DNA of 64,000 nt. Source: PALSA-610 sp038213435 (GTDB lineage Bacteria > Actinomycetota > Acidimicrobiia > IMCC26256 > PALSA-610). The stretch is taken from NCBI GenBank assembly GCA_038213435.1, contig JBBQTI010000006.1, positions 1 to 64,000 of the forward strand, given 5' to 3'. The stretch's first letter is position 1. Each line of letters starts with the position of its first letter. The notes beneath the pieces were generated by a model, which was not told where the DNA came from, did no database searches, and saw nothing but the letters and a program-made list of their open reading frames with translations. Made by a program: the position numbers and the translations under genes. This document shows positions 25,861 through 35,131 of the stretch, piece after piece.

Positions 25861-27672
25861 CTACTCGGCGAGGCGCTTGGCGAGGGCGTCGAGCTCGTCG
25901 TGCAGCGCAGTCGGCAGGTGGTCGGCGAACACGGCGTAGTGCTCCTCGATCAACGGGAGCTCCGCGCGCCACTCGTCGTCGTCGACCGACAGCAGCTCTG
26001 CGATCGCGCCCGGCGCGAGCTGCAGGCCGTCAGTCGGCAACGCGTCGGCCGTGGGAAGGCGGCCGATCGCGGTGTCGCGCGCGGCGGCCGCGTTCGAACA
26101 GCGGTCGAACACCCAGGCGAGCACCCGGCTGTTCTCGCCGTATCCGGGCCAGAGGAACCTGCCTTCGGCGTCCTTGCGGAACCAGTTGACGTAGAACAGC
26201 CGGGGCAGCTTCTCGTCGCTTGCCGACTCTCCCACGCGCAGCCAGTGCGCGAAGTAGTCGCCCATGTTGTAACCACAGAACGGCAACATCGCGAACGGGT
26301 CGCGCCGGAGGTTGCCCACCGCGCCCGTCGCCGCCGCCGTCGTCTCGGAACCCATGATCGAGCCCAGGAAAACGCCGTGCCGCCAGTTGTAGGCCTCGGT
26401 CACGAGGGGCACGGTGCTCCGGCGGCGGCCGCCGAAGAGGATCGCCGAGATCGGAACGCCGTTCGGGTCCTCCCATTCGGGTGCGACGCACGGCACTTGT
26501 GCGAGTGGTGCGGTGAAGCGGCTGTTCGGATGGGCCGCCGGCACGCTGGAGTCGGGCGTCCAGTCGTTGCCCTTCCAGTCGTGGCAGTGCGCGGGCGCCT
26601 CGGGCGTCAGACCTTCCCACCAGACATCGCGACCGTCGGTGAGGGCGACGTTCGTGAAGACGGTGTTGCGCGTGAGCGCGGCGACCGCGTTCGCGTTCGT
26701 GTCGGGTCCCGTACCCGGAGCGACACCGAACATCCCGTACTCGGGATTGATCGCGTAGAGCCGGCCGCCGCCGCCGAACTTCATCCAGCAGATGTCATCG
26801 CCGATGGTCTCGGCCTTCCAGCCCGGGAGCGTCGGCACGAGCATCGCGAGGTTCGTCTTGCCGCACGCGCTCGGGAACGCGGCCGCGATATAGCGCACCT
26901 CACCCGCCGGGTTCGTGAGCTTGAGTATCAACATGTGCTCGGCCAGCCAACCTTCGTCGCGCGCCATGACGCTCGCGATGCGAAGGGCGAAGCACTTCTT
27001 CCCCAAGAGCGCGTTGCCGCCATAGCCCGAGCCGTACGACCAGATCTCGCGGGACTCGGGGAAGTGGACGATGTACTTCTGCTCGTTGTTGCACGGCCAC
27101 GGCACGTCGGCCTGCCCGGGCTCGAGCGGCATTCCGACCGAATGGATACAGGGCACGAAGTCGCCGTCGGCGCCGAGCACGTCGAGCGCGCCGCGGCCCA
27201 TCCGGGTCATCGTGCGCATGCTCACCGCGACGTACCCGGAATCGGTGAGCTCGACGCCGATGTGCGCGATCCGCGAGCCGAGTGGCCCCATCGAGAACGG
27301 CACCACGTACAGCGTCCGCCCGCGCATCGCGCCCGAGAACAACGCCGACACCTCGGCTCGCATCTCGTCGGGTGCGCGCCAATGATTGGTCGGGCCGGCG
27401 TCGATCTCGCGCTCGCTGCAGATGAAGGTGCGGTCCTCGACCCGGGCGACGTCGCCGGGGTCGCTACGGGCGTAGAAGCTGTTCGGGCGCTCGACCGGGT
27501 CGAGCGGCGTGAAGGTGCCCGACTCGACGAGCTCTCGGCACAAGCGCTCGTACTCCTCCTGGGACCCGTCGCACCAGTGAACGCGGTCGGGCTGGAGAAT
27601 CGCCGTCCAGCGCTCCACCCATTCGAGCAACTTACGGTGTGTGGTCGGCGCGGACGGGGGCGTGGAAGCCAT
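25861..27672 (-). CDS. pckG: Phosphoenolpyruvate carboxykinase (GTP)
   Basis: The 603-residue enzyme makes phosphoenolpyruvate from oxaloacetate with GTP, the gluconeogenic entry point in actinobacteria. The P-loop FPSACGKTNLAMLVP holds the hyper-reactive Cys, and LGKKCFALRIASVMARDEG and FGGRRRSTVPLV match the GTP-dependent class. The ATG at 27672 (MASTPP) matches the usual length of about 600; the open frame extends 28 residues further. The gene is monocistronic or coupled to the GlsB-type gene. Confidence 0.97.
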   Translation of the reverse strand: MASTPPSAPTTHRKLLEWVERWTAILQPDRVHWCDGSQEEYERLCRELVESGTFTPLDPVERPNSFYARSDPGDVARVEDRTFICSEREIDAGPTNHWRAPDEMRAEVSALFSGAMRGRTLYVVPFSMGPLGSRIAHIGVELTDSGYVAVSMRTMTRMGRGALDVLGADGDFVPCIHSVGMPLEPGQADVPWPCNNEQKYIVHFPESREIWSYGSGYGGNALLGKKCFALRIASVMARDEGWLAEHMLILKLTNPAGEVRYIAAAFPSACGKTNLAMLVPTLPGWKAETIGDDICWMKFGGGGRLYAINPEYGMFGVAPGTGPDTNANAVAALTRNTVFTNVALTDGRDVWWEGLTPEAPAHCHDWKGNDWTPDSSVPAAHPNSRFTAPLAQVPCVAPEWEDPNGVPISAILFGGRRRSTVPLVTEAYNWRHGVFLGSIMGSETTAAATGAVGNLRRDPFAMLPFCGYNMGDYFAHWLRVGESASDEKLPRLFYVNWFRKDAEGRFLWPGYGENSRVLAWVFDRCSNAAAARDTAIGRLPTADALPTDGLQLAPGAIAELLSVDDDEWRAELPLIEEHYAVFADHLPTALHDELDALAKRLAE

Positions 27673-27734
27673 AGACGTGCAAGGGTAGGCCCGAGCGTCG
27701 CCGCCGCGTAAACCCGCGTGGTTCGAAATGATTG

Positions 27735-27971
27735 CTACAAGTGGACGACCGGGCACGTCAGCGTGCGCGTGATCCCGTCGACGAGCTGAACCTGGGACAC
27801 GACCATCCGCCCGAGCTCGTCGATCGAGCCGGCCTCGGCCCGCAAGATGACGTCGTACGGCCCGGTCACGTCGTCGGCCTGCACCACACCGGCGAGCTCC
27901 CGGCAGGCGTTGACGACCGAAGAAGCCTTGCCGACCTCGGTCTGAATGAGGATGTACGCACTGACGGCCAC
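27735..27971 (-). CDS. Lrp/AsnC ligand-binding (RAM) domain protein
   Basis: The 78-residue protein is the stand-alone C-terminal domain of Lrp/AsnC regulators: AYILIQTEVGKASSVV, DDVTGPYDVILRAEAGSID, VDGITRTLTCPVV. It has no DNA-binding helix-turn-helix. Stand-alone RAM proteins form ring oligomers and bind amino acids. The GTG start has GAGGGAGA seven bases upstream. It lies between pckG and ddl on the same strand. Confidence 0.88.
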   Translation of the reverse strand: MAVSAYILIQTEVGKASSVVNACRELAGVVQADDVTGPYDVILRAEAGSIDELGRMVVSQVQLVDGITRTLTCPVVHL

Positions 27972-28011
27972 GGCGGTCTCCCTCGTAGGGTGTGGGAGGA
28001 ATCGTACCGAT

Positions 28012-29097
28012 CTACCGCTGGCGTCCTCGGCGCCCCTTCCGGCGTTGCGCCCGCGCGATTGCGAGGTCGATGAGACGGTCGAGGAGCTCGGCGTAGGGCA
28101 CCCCGGAGACCTCCCAGAGCCGCGGGTACATGGAGATCGGTGTGAACCCGGGGATCGTGTTGAGCTCGTTGACGAGGAAAGCGCCGTCGTCCCGGAGGAA
28201 GAAGTCGACCCGGGCCATCGCCTCGCCGCGACAGGCCTCGAACGCCCGAATTGCCAGGTGTTGCACCTCGGCGGTCCGATCGGGCGACAACGGCGCGGGT
28301 GCGCGCAGCTCGGCCTTCCCGTCCTCGTACTTGTCCGCATAGTCGTAGAAGTCGGCGGCCGGAACGACCTCGCCCGGGAGCGACGCCAACGCCGGATCGT
28401 CGCCGAGGATGCCCACCTCGATCTCCCGGCCCCGCACCATCTCCTCCGCGAGCACCCATTCGTCGAATGTCAGGGCGTACGCGATCGCTTCCCGCAGCTC
28501 GGAGCGCGTGCGCGCCTTGCGCACGCCCACCGACGACCCCATGTTCGCCGGCTTCACGAAACACGGAAACGCGAGCTCGGCCTCGGCGCGACGAATGAAC
28601 TCGTCGATGTTCTGCCCATCGCGCAACGTCAGGGCGCGCGCGGTCTCGAGGCCCGCGCCCGCGAACATCCGCTTCATCGCAATCTTGTCCATCGCGATCG
28701 CCGACCCGAGCACGCCCGCGCCGACATAGGGCAGTCCGGCCAGCTCGAGCACCCCCTGCACGGTGCCGTCTTCGCCGTACGGGCCGTGCAGCAAGGGGAT
28801 CACGACGTCGACCTCACTCGTCCGGGACGCGCTCGGTACCGGCACGAGATCGCCTTCGACCGCGAACGACGTCGGGAGCGCGTCGCGCCCCGCGGCCAGC
28901 ATCCGCTGCGCCTCGCCCGCGAGCAACCAACGACCGTCGGTCGTGATCCCGACCGGGACGACGTCGTACTTGCGCGGATCGAGCGCCCGGGCGACCGCGA
29001 CCGCGGTCACCCGCGAGACGTCGTGCTCGGCCGACTGTCCCCCGAAGAGCAGCATGACTCGGCGGCGCGGCGAGGACACAGGCGCATTCTGACTCAC
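28012..29097 (-). CDS. ddl: D-alanine--D-alanine ligase
   Basis: The 361-residue ATP-grasp enzyme joins two D-Ala for peptidoglycan precursors. MLLFGGQSAEHDVSRVTA, LPYVGAGVLGSAIAMDKI, FVKPANMGSSVGVRKART and FLLRDDGAFLVNELNTIPGF are family motifs; the ligand Glu and Asn are in VNELNT. The GTG start overlaps the stop of the upstream membrane-protein gene as GTGA. Confidence 0.96.
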   Translation of the reverse strand: MSQNAPVSSPRRRVMLLFGGQSAEHDVSRVTAVAVARALDPRKYDVVPVGITTDGRWLLAGEAQRMLAAGRDALPTSFAVEGDLVPVPSASRTSEVDVVIPLLHGPYGEDGTVQGVLELAGLPYVGAGVLGSAIAMDKIAMKRMFAGAGLETARALTLRDGQNIDEFIRRAEAELAFPCFVKPANMGSSVGVRKARTRSELREAIAYALTFDEWVLAEEMVRGREIEVGILGDDPALASLPGEVVPAADFYDYADKYEDGKAELRAPAPLSPDRTAEVQHLAIRAFEACRGEAMARVDFFLRDDGAFLVNELNTIPGFTPISMYPRLWEVSGVPYAELLDRLIDLAIARAQRRKGRRGRQR

Positions 29098-29459
29098 ATC
29101 ACCTGAAGAACCGCGCGAATCCCGAGTCCCATGATGAAGAGCCCGCCCAGACCGTAGGCCAGCTCCATCCAGCCACGGGCTTGCCAGACGTAGCGATACG
29201 AGTAGAGCAACCCGACGGTGATGAACGCGACGAAGCCGTAGAACATGTGAAAGCGGGGTGGCTCGTAGTGCTGCACGCTGACGAGGAGCACGCCGAGCAG
29301 AACCTGGACCATCATCATCGATTCCGCGACGATCGTCGGCCACCACAGCCAACGCGTCCGCCAGCGCGGCCAGCGCCACGCGCCGAGTGTGTAGCCACCC
29401 GCGAGGAAGTTCGCGACGATCGCGCTGTAGCCCCAGATGCGATGGACGTCGAACAGCAC
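29094..29459 (-). CDS. Four-helix membrane protein, unknown
   Basis: The 121-residue protein has about four hydrophobic helices (WGYSAIVANFLAGGYTLGAW, TIVAESMMMVQVLLGVLLVSV, FYGFVAFITVGLLYSY, LAYGLGGLFIMGLGIRAV) with aromatic residues between them and a basic first loop (RWPRWRTRWLW). I do not recognise the family. The GTG start overlaps the stop of the acyl-CoA synthetase gene by one base, and its stop overlaps ddl by 4 bp, so it is co-translated with both. Confidence 0.65.
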   Translation of the reverse strand: MLFDVHRIWGYSAIVANFLAGGYTLGAWRWPRWRTRWLWWPTIVAESMMMVQVLLGVLLVSVQHYEPPRFHMFYGFVAFITVGLLYSYRYVWQARGWMELAYGLGGLFIMGLGIRAVLQVM

Positions 29460-31171
29460 TAGAGCGCTTGGTCGTCGGAAGCTACGAACGCCGACTCCCC
29501 GCCGCGTAGCAGGTTCTTCAGCACCTTGCCCGCGGGATTGCGCGGGAGCGGCTCGTCGCGGAGCTCCACGTACTCGGGCACCTTGAAGTCCGCGAGGTGC
29601 TCACGGCAGAAGGCGCGCAGATCTTCCGAGGTTGCCTCGGAGCCAGGTCGGAGTTGTACGACGGCTTTCACCTCTTCACCGAGCGTCTTGTGCGCGACGC
29701 CGACGACCGCGGCGTCGACCACGTCGGGATGGTCGAACAACACGTTTTCGATCTCGACGCAGTACACGTTCTCGCCCGCGCGGATGATCATGTCCTTCGC
29801 CCGGTCGACCAGATAGAGGAAACCGTCGGGATCGAGGTATCCGATGTCGCCGCTGTGGAACCAGCCGTCGGTGAAGGCGGCGGCGTTCGCGTCGGGCCGA
29901 CGCCAATACCCGTGGGCCATCACCGTCGGACCCTTGATCCAGATCTCGCCCCGCTCACCGGCCGCGGTGTCGCGACCTTCCTCGTCGACGACTCGTAGTT
30001 CGACCGTCGGTGCGGCGCGCCCGACCGACCCGGGATGCGCGAAGTAGTCGTCGCCGCCGTGCGCGGTTGCGACCGACGCCGTCTCGGTCAATCCGTACGC
30101 GGTCGTCAGCGTCTGGCGCATGTGCGGGAACACCCGCTCGATGCGTTCGATGAGCTCGGGTGCCGCGGGCGCCCCGCCGTACGACGCCCGCTTGACCGAC
30201 GTGAGGTCGTACCGGTCGAGGTTCGGCGATTCGAGGATGCGCCACATGACCGTGGGAACACCACCGATCGACGTGACCCGCTCTCGCTCGATCGTTTGCA
30301 TCGCGACATCGGGATCGAAACGACCGACCGGCATCAGCACGACCTTGCCCCCGGTCGCGTACGCGAGCGTCATGGTCGACAGACAACCGGTCACATGGAA
30401 GAGCGGCACGACGAGCAGGGAGCACGACTGGAGACCGGCTTCGGCTTCGGGTGGAGGCGTCCCCCGCATGGCCTGGGCGACGCCCATCGCGATGATGTTC
30501 TGGACGTTCGCGATCGCCTGGCGATGCGTAACGGTCGCGCCTTTCGGTTTTCCAGTCGTTCCCGACGTGTAGAGGATCGCGAGGATGTCGTCCTCGTCGA
30601 TGGGCGACTCGGGCATCCCGGGATCGCCCGGATCGGCGATCAGCTCTGCGAACGAGCGTGCGCCGGCGTCGGCCGGGCCGCCGATGACGAAGGCGTGCCG
30701 CAACGCCGGCAATGACGGCAATCGGTCGCGCACGAGCGCAATGCGGCGGGCGTCGCCGATGAGCACCTTGGCTTCGGAGTCGCCGAGCCCGAACTCGAGC
30801 TCCTCCGCCTTCCACCACGCGTTGAGTGGCACGAGCGTGGCGCCGAGGACGGCGCATGCCCACCACGTGATCACCCACTCGGGCACGTTCGCCGATACGA
30901 GGGCGACCCGGTCGCCGCGCTGCACACCGAGCTGCTTGAGTGCGCGCGCCAGCACCCGCGAGATGCGATCGTGCTCGCCATAGGTGAACCGCCGGTCTTC
31001 CTGCACGACCCAGTCGAGGTCGGCGCGCGCCGCGTTCTGGGCCATCAGCTCGCGTAGGGAACGCATGCGATGCTTGTAGACCTGCATCGGATGGCCCACG
31101 ACGTCGTCGACGACGATCTCGAATGCGCCCCCCGAGCCCGTGAGTCGTGCGATCGGATCGATCGCCGTCAC
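29459..31171 (-). CDS. Acyl-CoA synthetase (AMP-forming)
   Basis: The 570-residue enzyme activates a carboxylate through an acyl-adenylate. Core motifs are ILYTSGTTGKPKGATVTH (A3), TAYGLTETASVA (A5), YWRRPDANAAAFTDGWFHSGD and, near the end, the catalytic Lys in PRNPAGKVLKN. Chain length cannot be deduced; fatty acyl or aromatic acids are both possible. The GTG start overlaps the ABM-domain gene by 4 bp (GTGA). It fits the lipid and aromatic degradation genes nearby. Confidence 0.92.
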   Translation of the reverse strand: MTAIDPIARLTGSGGAFEIVVDDVVGHPMQVYKHRMRSLRELMAQNAARADLDWVVQEDRRFTYGEHDRISRVLARALKQLGVQRGDRVALVSANVPEWVITWWACAVLGATLVPLNAWWKAEELEFGLGDSEAKVLIGDARRIALVRDRLPSLPALRHAFVIGGPADAGARSFAELIADPGDPGMPESPIDEDDILAILYTSGTTGKPKGATVTHRQAIANVQNIIAMGVAQAMRGTPPPEAEAGLQSCSLLVVPLFHVTGCLSTMTLAYATGGKVVLMPVGRFDPDVAMQTIERERVTSIGGVPTVMWRILESPNLDRYDLTSVKRASYGGAPAAPELIERIERVFPHMRQTLTTAYGLTETASVATAHGGDDYFAHPGSVGRAAPTVELRVVDEEGRDTAAGERGEIWIKGPTVMAHGYWRRPDANAAAFTDGWFHSGDIGYLDPDGFLYLVDRAKDMIIRAGENVYCVEIENVLFDHPDVVDAAVVGVAHKTLGEEVKAVVQLRPGSEATSEDLRAFCREHLADFKVPEYVELRDEPLPRNPAGKVLKNLLRGGESAFVASDDQAL

Positions 31172-31476
31172 GCGTACTCCTCTTGGACGACATCGAAGGC
31201 GAGCAGGTCGCTCCCCGTGCTGACGGGCCCCCGCTGGGCGTGTTGGGCATGACCCTGGCCGAACGCCTGGCTGTTGAGCCAACGCTCGAAGTCCTCGGTC
31301 GAGCGCCAACGCGTATAGACGTAGAACACATCCTTCCCGTCGGTCGGGCGCAGGAGCTCGAACGCCTCGAACCCCTCCATCTTGGAGACCTCGCCGGCGC
31401 GGTGCGCGAACCGCTCGACCAGCTCGTCGGCTCGTTCGGGCGGCACGGTGATGGCATTGATGCGAACTACAGACAT
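31168..31476 (-). CDS. Antibiotic biosynthesis monooxygenase (ABM) domain protein
   Basis: The 102-residue protein has the dimeric ferredoxin-like ABM pattern: MSVVRINAITVPPERADELV, GFEAFELLRPTDG, VYTRWRSTEDFERWLNS. This is similar to heme-degrading monooxygenases of the HmoA/MhuD type, and the His-rich GQGHAQHAQ segment resembles their flexible heme-side loop. No heme ligand can be proved. It overlaps the acyl-CoA synthetase gene and is upstream of it. Confidence 0.8.
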   Translation of the reverse strand: MSVVRINAITVPPERADELVERFAHRAGEVSKMEGFEAFELLRPTDGKDVFYVYTRWRSTEDFERWLNSQAFGQGHAQHAQRGPVSTGSDLLAFDVVQEEYA

Positions 31477-31534
31477 GGTCGCATTCTCGCGGCCGCGTCC
31501 CCCGGGCGCCCAGTCGGGCCCGGGATGCCCGTCG

Positions 31535-32356
31535 CTAGCCTTCCGGCTGCTCGCGCAAGAAGAGCTCGATCTCGGATACCAGGTCGTCGGCCGTCGCGCC
31601 CTGCTCACGATCGATGCGGTCGACGACCTCCCGCACCTCTGGTCGGGTCGCGAGCCCGGCATCGACGCGCGCCGCGTACGCGTCGCAGCGTGCGTCGAGT
31701 GGACGCAGGTCGAGCTCGAGCCTCCCGAGCTCGGCCAGTCGTCGCAGCAACGCGCGGACCGCAGGCGGCGACGGCGAACCCGAGACGTACTGCGGAACCT
31801 GGGCCCAGAGACCGGCGCTGCGTACGCCCGCGTCTCCGAGCGCGCGTTGCACGATCGTCTGCAGCCCGGTCGGTCCGCCGTATGCAAACCGGAGCGGCGC
31901 GATCTCCTGCGCGAGCGAATGATGTGTCGCAGTGGCGAGGACGGGAACGGGTCGTCGATGCGACACGAGCGAAGGCATTCCCGCAACGGTGTACGCGTCG
32001 TGGACGCGCAACGTTCGCGCGACGTCGACGACCGCCGCCGACACCGTCGGCCACTGCAACGAAGGCTCCGGTCCGGAGACGAGGACGACGTCGCGCCCCA
32101 GCCGTCCGGAGACGAAGCTGATCGCAGGCCATTCGATGACACGATCGCCGCTTTCGGACCAGTGCGCGTTGGGACGGGTCTGCTGGAGATCCATGTGATC
32201 CGTGAGATCGATCGACGCGAAGTCGTCGGCATCGACCAGCTGCTCACGAATTGCACTCATCGTTCCGGCACCGGCGACACCGGCGTCGACCCAGCCCGAG
32301 AGCGCGACGATCATCATCGGCTCTCGCAGTTGCGGCCATCGCTCGACGCTCAGCAC
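31535..32356 (-). CDS. PAC2 family protein
   Basis: The 273-residue protein belongs to the PAC2 (proteasome assembly chaperone 2) family of actinobacteria: MMIVALSGWVDAGVAGAGT, VVLVSGPEPSLQWP, MPSLVSHRRPVPV, YGGPTGLQTIVQRALGDAGV and VPQYVSGSPSP. Actinobacterial members are conserved next to lipid or F420 genes, and their function is not established. The GTG at 32356 is the best start; it is divergent from an LLM oxidoreductase gene with a 42-bp gap. Confidence 0.85.
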   Translation of the reverse strand: MLSVERWPQLREPMMIVALSGWVDAGVAGAGTMSAIREQLVDADDFASIDLTDHMDLQQTRPNAHWSESGDRVIEWPAISFVSGRLGRDVVLVSGPEPSLQWPTVSAAVVDVARTLRVHDAYTVAGMPSLVSHRRPVPVLATATHHSLAQEIAPLRFAYGGPTGLQTIVQRALGDAGVRSAGLWAQVPQYVSGSPSPPAVRALLRRLAELGRLELDLRPLDARCDAYAARVDAGLATRPEVREVVDRIDREQGATADDLVSEIELFLREQPEG

Positions 32357-32398
32357 CCATGCATCGTACGGCGATTGGCGACTAGGTTCCGCGGACGC

Positions 32399-33340
32399 AT
32401 GCGACTTCGCATCTTCACGGAGCCCCAGCAAGGCGCGACCTACGACGAACTGCTCGCGGTCGCGCAGGGAGCCGAGCGGCTCGGCTTCGACGCGTTCTTC
32501 CGCTCCGATCACTACCAGAGGATCGGCGAAGGCGCGCCCGGACCGGGTTCGACCGACGCCTGGATGACGCTCGCCGCGATCGGCCGGGAGACCACACGCA
32601 TCCGGCTCGGCACACTCGTCACGCCCGTGACGTTCCGGTTTCCCGGCCCGCTCGCGATCCAGGTCGCGCAGGCCGATGCGATGAGCGGCGGGCGCGTCGA
32701 GCTCGGGCTCGGAGCGGGTTGGTACGACGGAGAGCACGCCGCGTACGCGATCCCGTTCCCGGCGACCGCGGATCGCTTCGCGATGCTCGAGGAGCAGCTC
32801 GAGATCGTCACCGGTCTGTGGAAGACCCCAGTCGGCGAGCAGTATTCGTTCACCGGCAAACACCATTCGGTCGTCGCTTCGCCTGCGTTACCGAAGCCCG
32901 TTCAGCTACCCCGTCCGCCGATCATCATCGGAGGATGGGGCACCAAGCGAACGCCGCGACTGGCCGCGCGCTTCGCCGACGAGTTCAACCTCCCGTTCGC
33001 GCCGGTGTCGTATTTCCGCGAGGGTTGCGACCACGTGCGCGCGGCGTGCGACGCGATCGGGCGCGATCCCGCCACGATGAAATTCACCGTCGCGACCGTC
33101 GTCTGTGCCGGACGCGACGAAGCCGAGTTCCGCCGGCGCGCCGGCGCGAGTGGCCAGGACCCCGATCGCGCGCGCGCCGACGCGGCGGCGGGCACACCCG
33201 ACGAGGTCGTGGAGCGCATCCACGAGTACGGGCGCGCGGGCGCCGAGACCGTCTACCTCCAGTACCACACGCTCGACGAACCCGATCATCTCGAACTGAT
33301 CGGAACGGAGGTCATGGCGAAGGTCGGAGTCGCGTCGTGA
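32399..33340 (+). CDS. LLM class F420-dependent oxidoreductase
   Basis: The 313-residue TIM-barrel protein has the luciferase-like monooxygenase signature: MRLRIFTEPQQGATYDEL, FDAFFRSDHYQ, RLGTLVTPVTFRFPGPLA, GGRVELGLGAGWYDGEHAAY, IIIGGWGTKRTPRLAARFAD. These proteins use F420H2 or FMN. Actinobacterial versions of this subfamily (TIGR03560-like) favour F420. Substrate unknown. ATG at 32399 gives the standard start. The next gene is a second LLM paralogue, 55 bp downstream. Confidence 0.9.
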   Translation: MRLRIFTEPQQGATYDELLAVAQGAERLGFDAFFRSDHYQRIGEGAPGPGSTDAWMTLAAIGRETTRIRLGTLVTPVTFRFPGPLAIQVAQADAMSGGRVELGLGAGWYDGEHAAYAIPFPATADRFAMLEEQLEIVTGLWKTPVGEQYSFTGKHHSVVASPALPKPVQLPRPPIIIGGWGTKRTPRLAARFADEFNLPFAPVSYFREGCDHVRAACDAIGRDPATMKFTVATVVCAGRDEAEFRRRAGASGQDPDRARADAAAGTPDEVVERIHEYGRAGAETVYLQYHTLDEPDHLELIGTEVMAKVGVAS

Positions 33341-33346
33341 CGCCGG

Positions 33347-33395
33347 GAGACGACAGCGCAGCGACCGGAGGGAGCGGAGCGTGGAGTCGACCCGA
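33347..33395 (+). repeat. Dispersed repeat, copy 1 (49 bp)
   Basis: GAGACGACAGCGCAGCGACC... through GGAGTCGACCCGA fills the gap between two LLM genes and is about 90% identical to 57628-57677. The two are about 24 kb apart. It contains GGAG close to the next start codon. Confidence 0.8.
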
Positions 33396-34300
33396 TGATT
33401 AGCTTCGGCGTGCACACCGGGCTGCAGCACACGTCGATCGACGAGCTGCAGACGTTGTGGCGGCGTATCGAGGAGCTCGGTTTCGACTGGATCTCGATCT
33501 GGGACCACTTCTACGCGGCCGACGCGTCCGGCGATCCGCACTGTCTCGAGGCGATCACCGCGCACACGGCGCTGGCGGCGACGACGGAACGCGTAACCTG
33601 CGGTTCGCTCGTGTACTCCGCGGGATATCGCCATCCCGCCGTACTCGCGAACGCGATGGCGACCCTCGACCAGGTCGCGCGCGGACGCACGGTGCTCGGC
33701 CTCGGCGGTGGTTGGTTGAAGGGCGAATACGACGCATACGGATTGCGCTACGGAACTCCCGGCGAACGGCTGCGCATGCTCGAGGAGTACGTGCAATGCG
33801 TACGCGGGTTGCTGACCCGGGAACGCACCACCTTCGACGGCGAGTTCTTCCACATGCACGACGCGCAGTGCGAGCCCAAGCCGGTGCAGCCGCGGCTGCC
33901 GATCTGGATCGGCGGCGGCGGCGAAAAAGTCACGTTGCGCATCGCGGCCCAGCACGCCGACGGTTGGAACGTACCGTTCATCCCGCCCGAGGTGTGGGCG
34001 CACAAGGCGAATGTGCTCGACAGGCACTGCGAACGACTCGGACGCGACCCTTCCGAGATCACCAAGTCGGTGAACGTCGGAATGGCGTTCACCGAGGAGG
34101 ACCTTCGGCGCCAGTTCGGCGCGATCGCCGACGCGGTGAAGCCCGGGGTGCTCTCCGGCAGTGTGCAGGAGATGATCGGCAAGGTCGGCGCGTACGTCGA
34201 TGCCGGCGCCACGTACGTGATCCTCGCGATGCGCGCACCGTTCGATCGGGACGGCCTCGAGCGATTCGCGGCCGAGGTCGTCCCGGCCGTGCGGGGCTGA
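33395..34300 (+). CDS. LLM class F420-dependent oxidoreductase
   Basis: This 301-residue TIM-barrel protein is a paralogue of the preceding gene: MISFGVHTGLQHTSIDELQT, DWISIWDHFYAAD, LAATTERVTCGSLVYSAGYR, GRTVLGLGGGWLKGEYDAY, LPIWIGGGGEKVTLRIAAQH. The GGGGEK loop is where F420 or FMN phosphate binds in the family. Two LLM enzymes in tandem suggest a shared or sequential substrate. A methyltransferase gene follows after 5 bp. Confidence 0.9.
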   Translation: MISFGVHTGLQHTSIDELQTLWRRIEELGFDWISIWDHFYAADASGDPHCLEAITAHTALAATTERVTCGSLVYSAGYRHPAVLANAMATLDQVARGRTVLGLGGGWLKGEYDAYGLRYGTPGERLRMLEEYVQCVRGLLTRERTTFDGEFFHMHDAQCEPKPVQPRLPIWIGGGGEKVTLRIAAQHADGWNVPFIPPEVWAHKANVLDRHCERLGRDPSEITKSVNVGMAFTEEDLRRQFGAIADAVKPGVLSGSVQEMIGKVGAYVDAGATYVILAMRAPFDRDGLERFAAEVVPAVRG

Positions 34301-34305
34301 TCTCG

Positions 34306-35079
34306 ATGGGGCTCGACGATCTCGTTCACGACGCGATCCCCGTCAACCAACCGTACGCGGGGCTGGTCGCCGAGGCGTACGACGTGTGGATGCCGCCGAG
34401 TGGCGACGATCCCGACGTCGAGGTCTACCGGCGGTGGATCGAACGCGGCGCCGGGCCGGCGCTGGAGCTCGGATGCGGAAACGGGCGACTGCTGGTCGGC
34501 TACGCACGTGAAGGGCTCGACGTCGAAGGCGTCGACTCGTCGGCCGACATGCTCGCGATCTGCGCGGCCCACGGGCGCGAGGCCGGGCTCGACCTCGCGC
34601 TGCACCACGCCGATTGGCTCGCGCTCGACCTCGGCCGCACCTACGCGACCATCTACAACCCCGCGGGGTCATTCGCGCTGATCGGCGGCGACGACGACGC
34701 CCGCACCGCGCTCGCAGCCTGGCGCCGTCACCTCCGGCCCGGCGGTCAACTCTTGATCGCGATGAGTGTGCCGACGGCCGATCTCGACGCGCAGTACGAG
34801 TGGCGCGTGCGTCGTAGCGGGACCCGGCCGAGCGACGGCGTGACGTTCATGGTGCACGAGGCAGTGCGAATCGACGCCGAAGCGCAGACCGAGCACGTGC
34901 TGAACCGGCACGAGCTGTGGTCGGCGGGCGGCGAGCTCATCACGACGTACGTACGCCGCCACCGGTTGCGCTGGTGGACTCGTGAGCACCTCGAGGGAAT
35001 GCTCCGCACCTGCGACTACGTCGACGTGCGCTCGCACGGCGGAGGCGACGGTTTCATCACTGTCGGCCGTTCGGCGTGA
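34306..35079 (+). CDS. Class I SAM-dependent methyltransferase
   Basis: The 257-residue protein has a Rossmann SAM site, LELGCGNGRLLVGYAREG (motif I), VEGVDSSADMLAI, and YNPAGSFALIGGDDDARTAL where the acidic loop is. The C-terminal half (VMHEAVRIDAEAQTEHVL, HRLRWWTREHLEGML) resembles small-molecule methyltransferases. It follows the LLM pair in the same direction and may modify the same product. The substrate is not known. Confidence 0.85.
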   Translation: MGLDDLVHDAIPVNQPYAGLVAEAYDVWMPPSGDDPDVEVYRRWIERGAGPALELGCGNGRLLVGYAREGLDVEGVDSSADMLAICAAHGREAGLDLALHHADWLALDLGRTYATIYNPAGSFALIGGDDDARTALAAWRRHLRPGGQLLIAMSVPTADLDAQYEWRVRRSGTRPSDGVTFMVHEAVRIDAEAQTEHVLNRHELWSAGGELITTYVRRHRLRWWTREHLEGMLRTCDYVDVRSHGGGDGFITVGRSA

Positions 35080-35131
35080 CGCGAGCCACCGCGATCACGC
35101 TCCCGCCGTCGGTGTGCGCAAGTATTGCGAG

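Noticed and set aside
28012..29379. Longer D-Ala-D-Ala ligase start
   Set aside because: The extra N-terminal 94 codons overlap the membrane-protein gene and show no similarity; the GTG at 29097 has a GTGA overlap.
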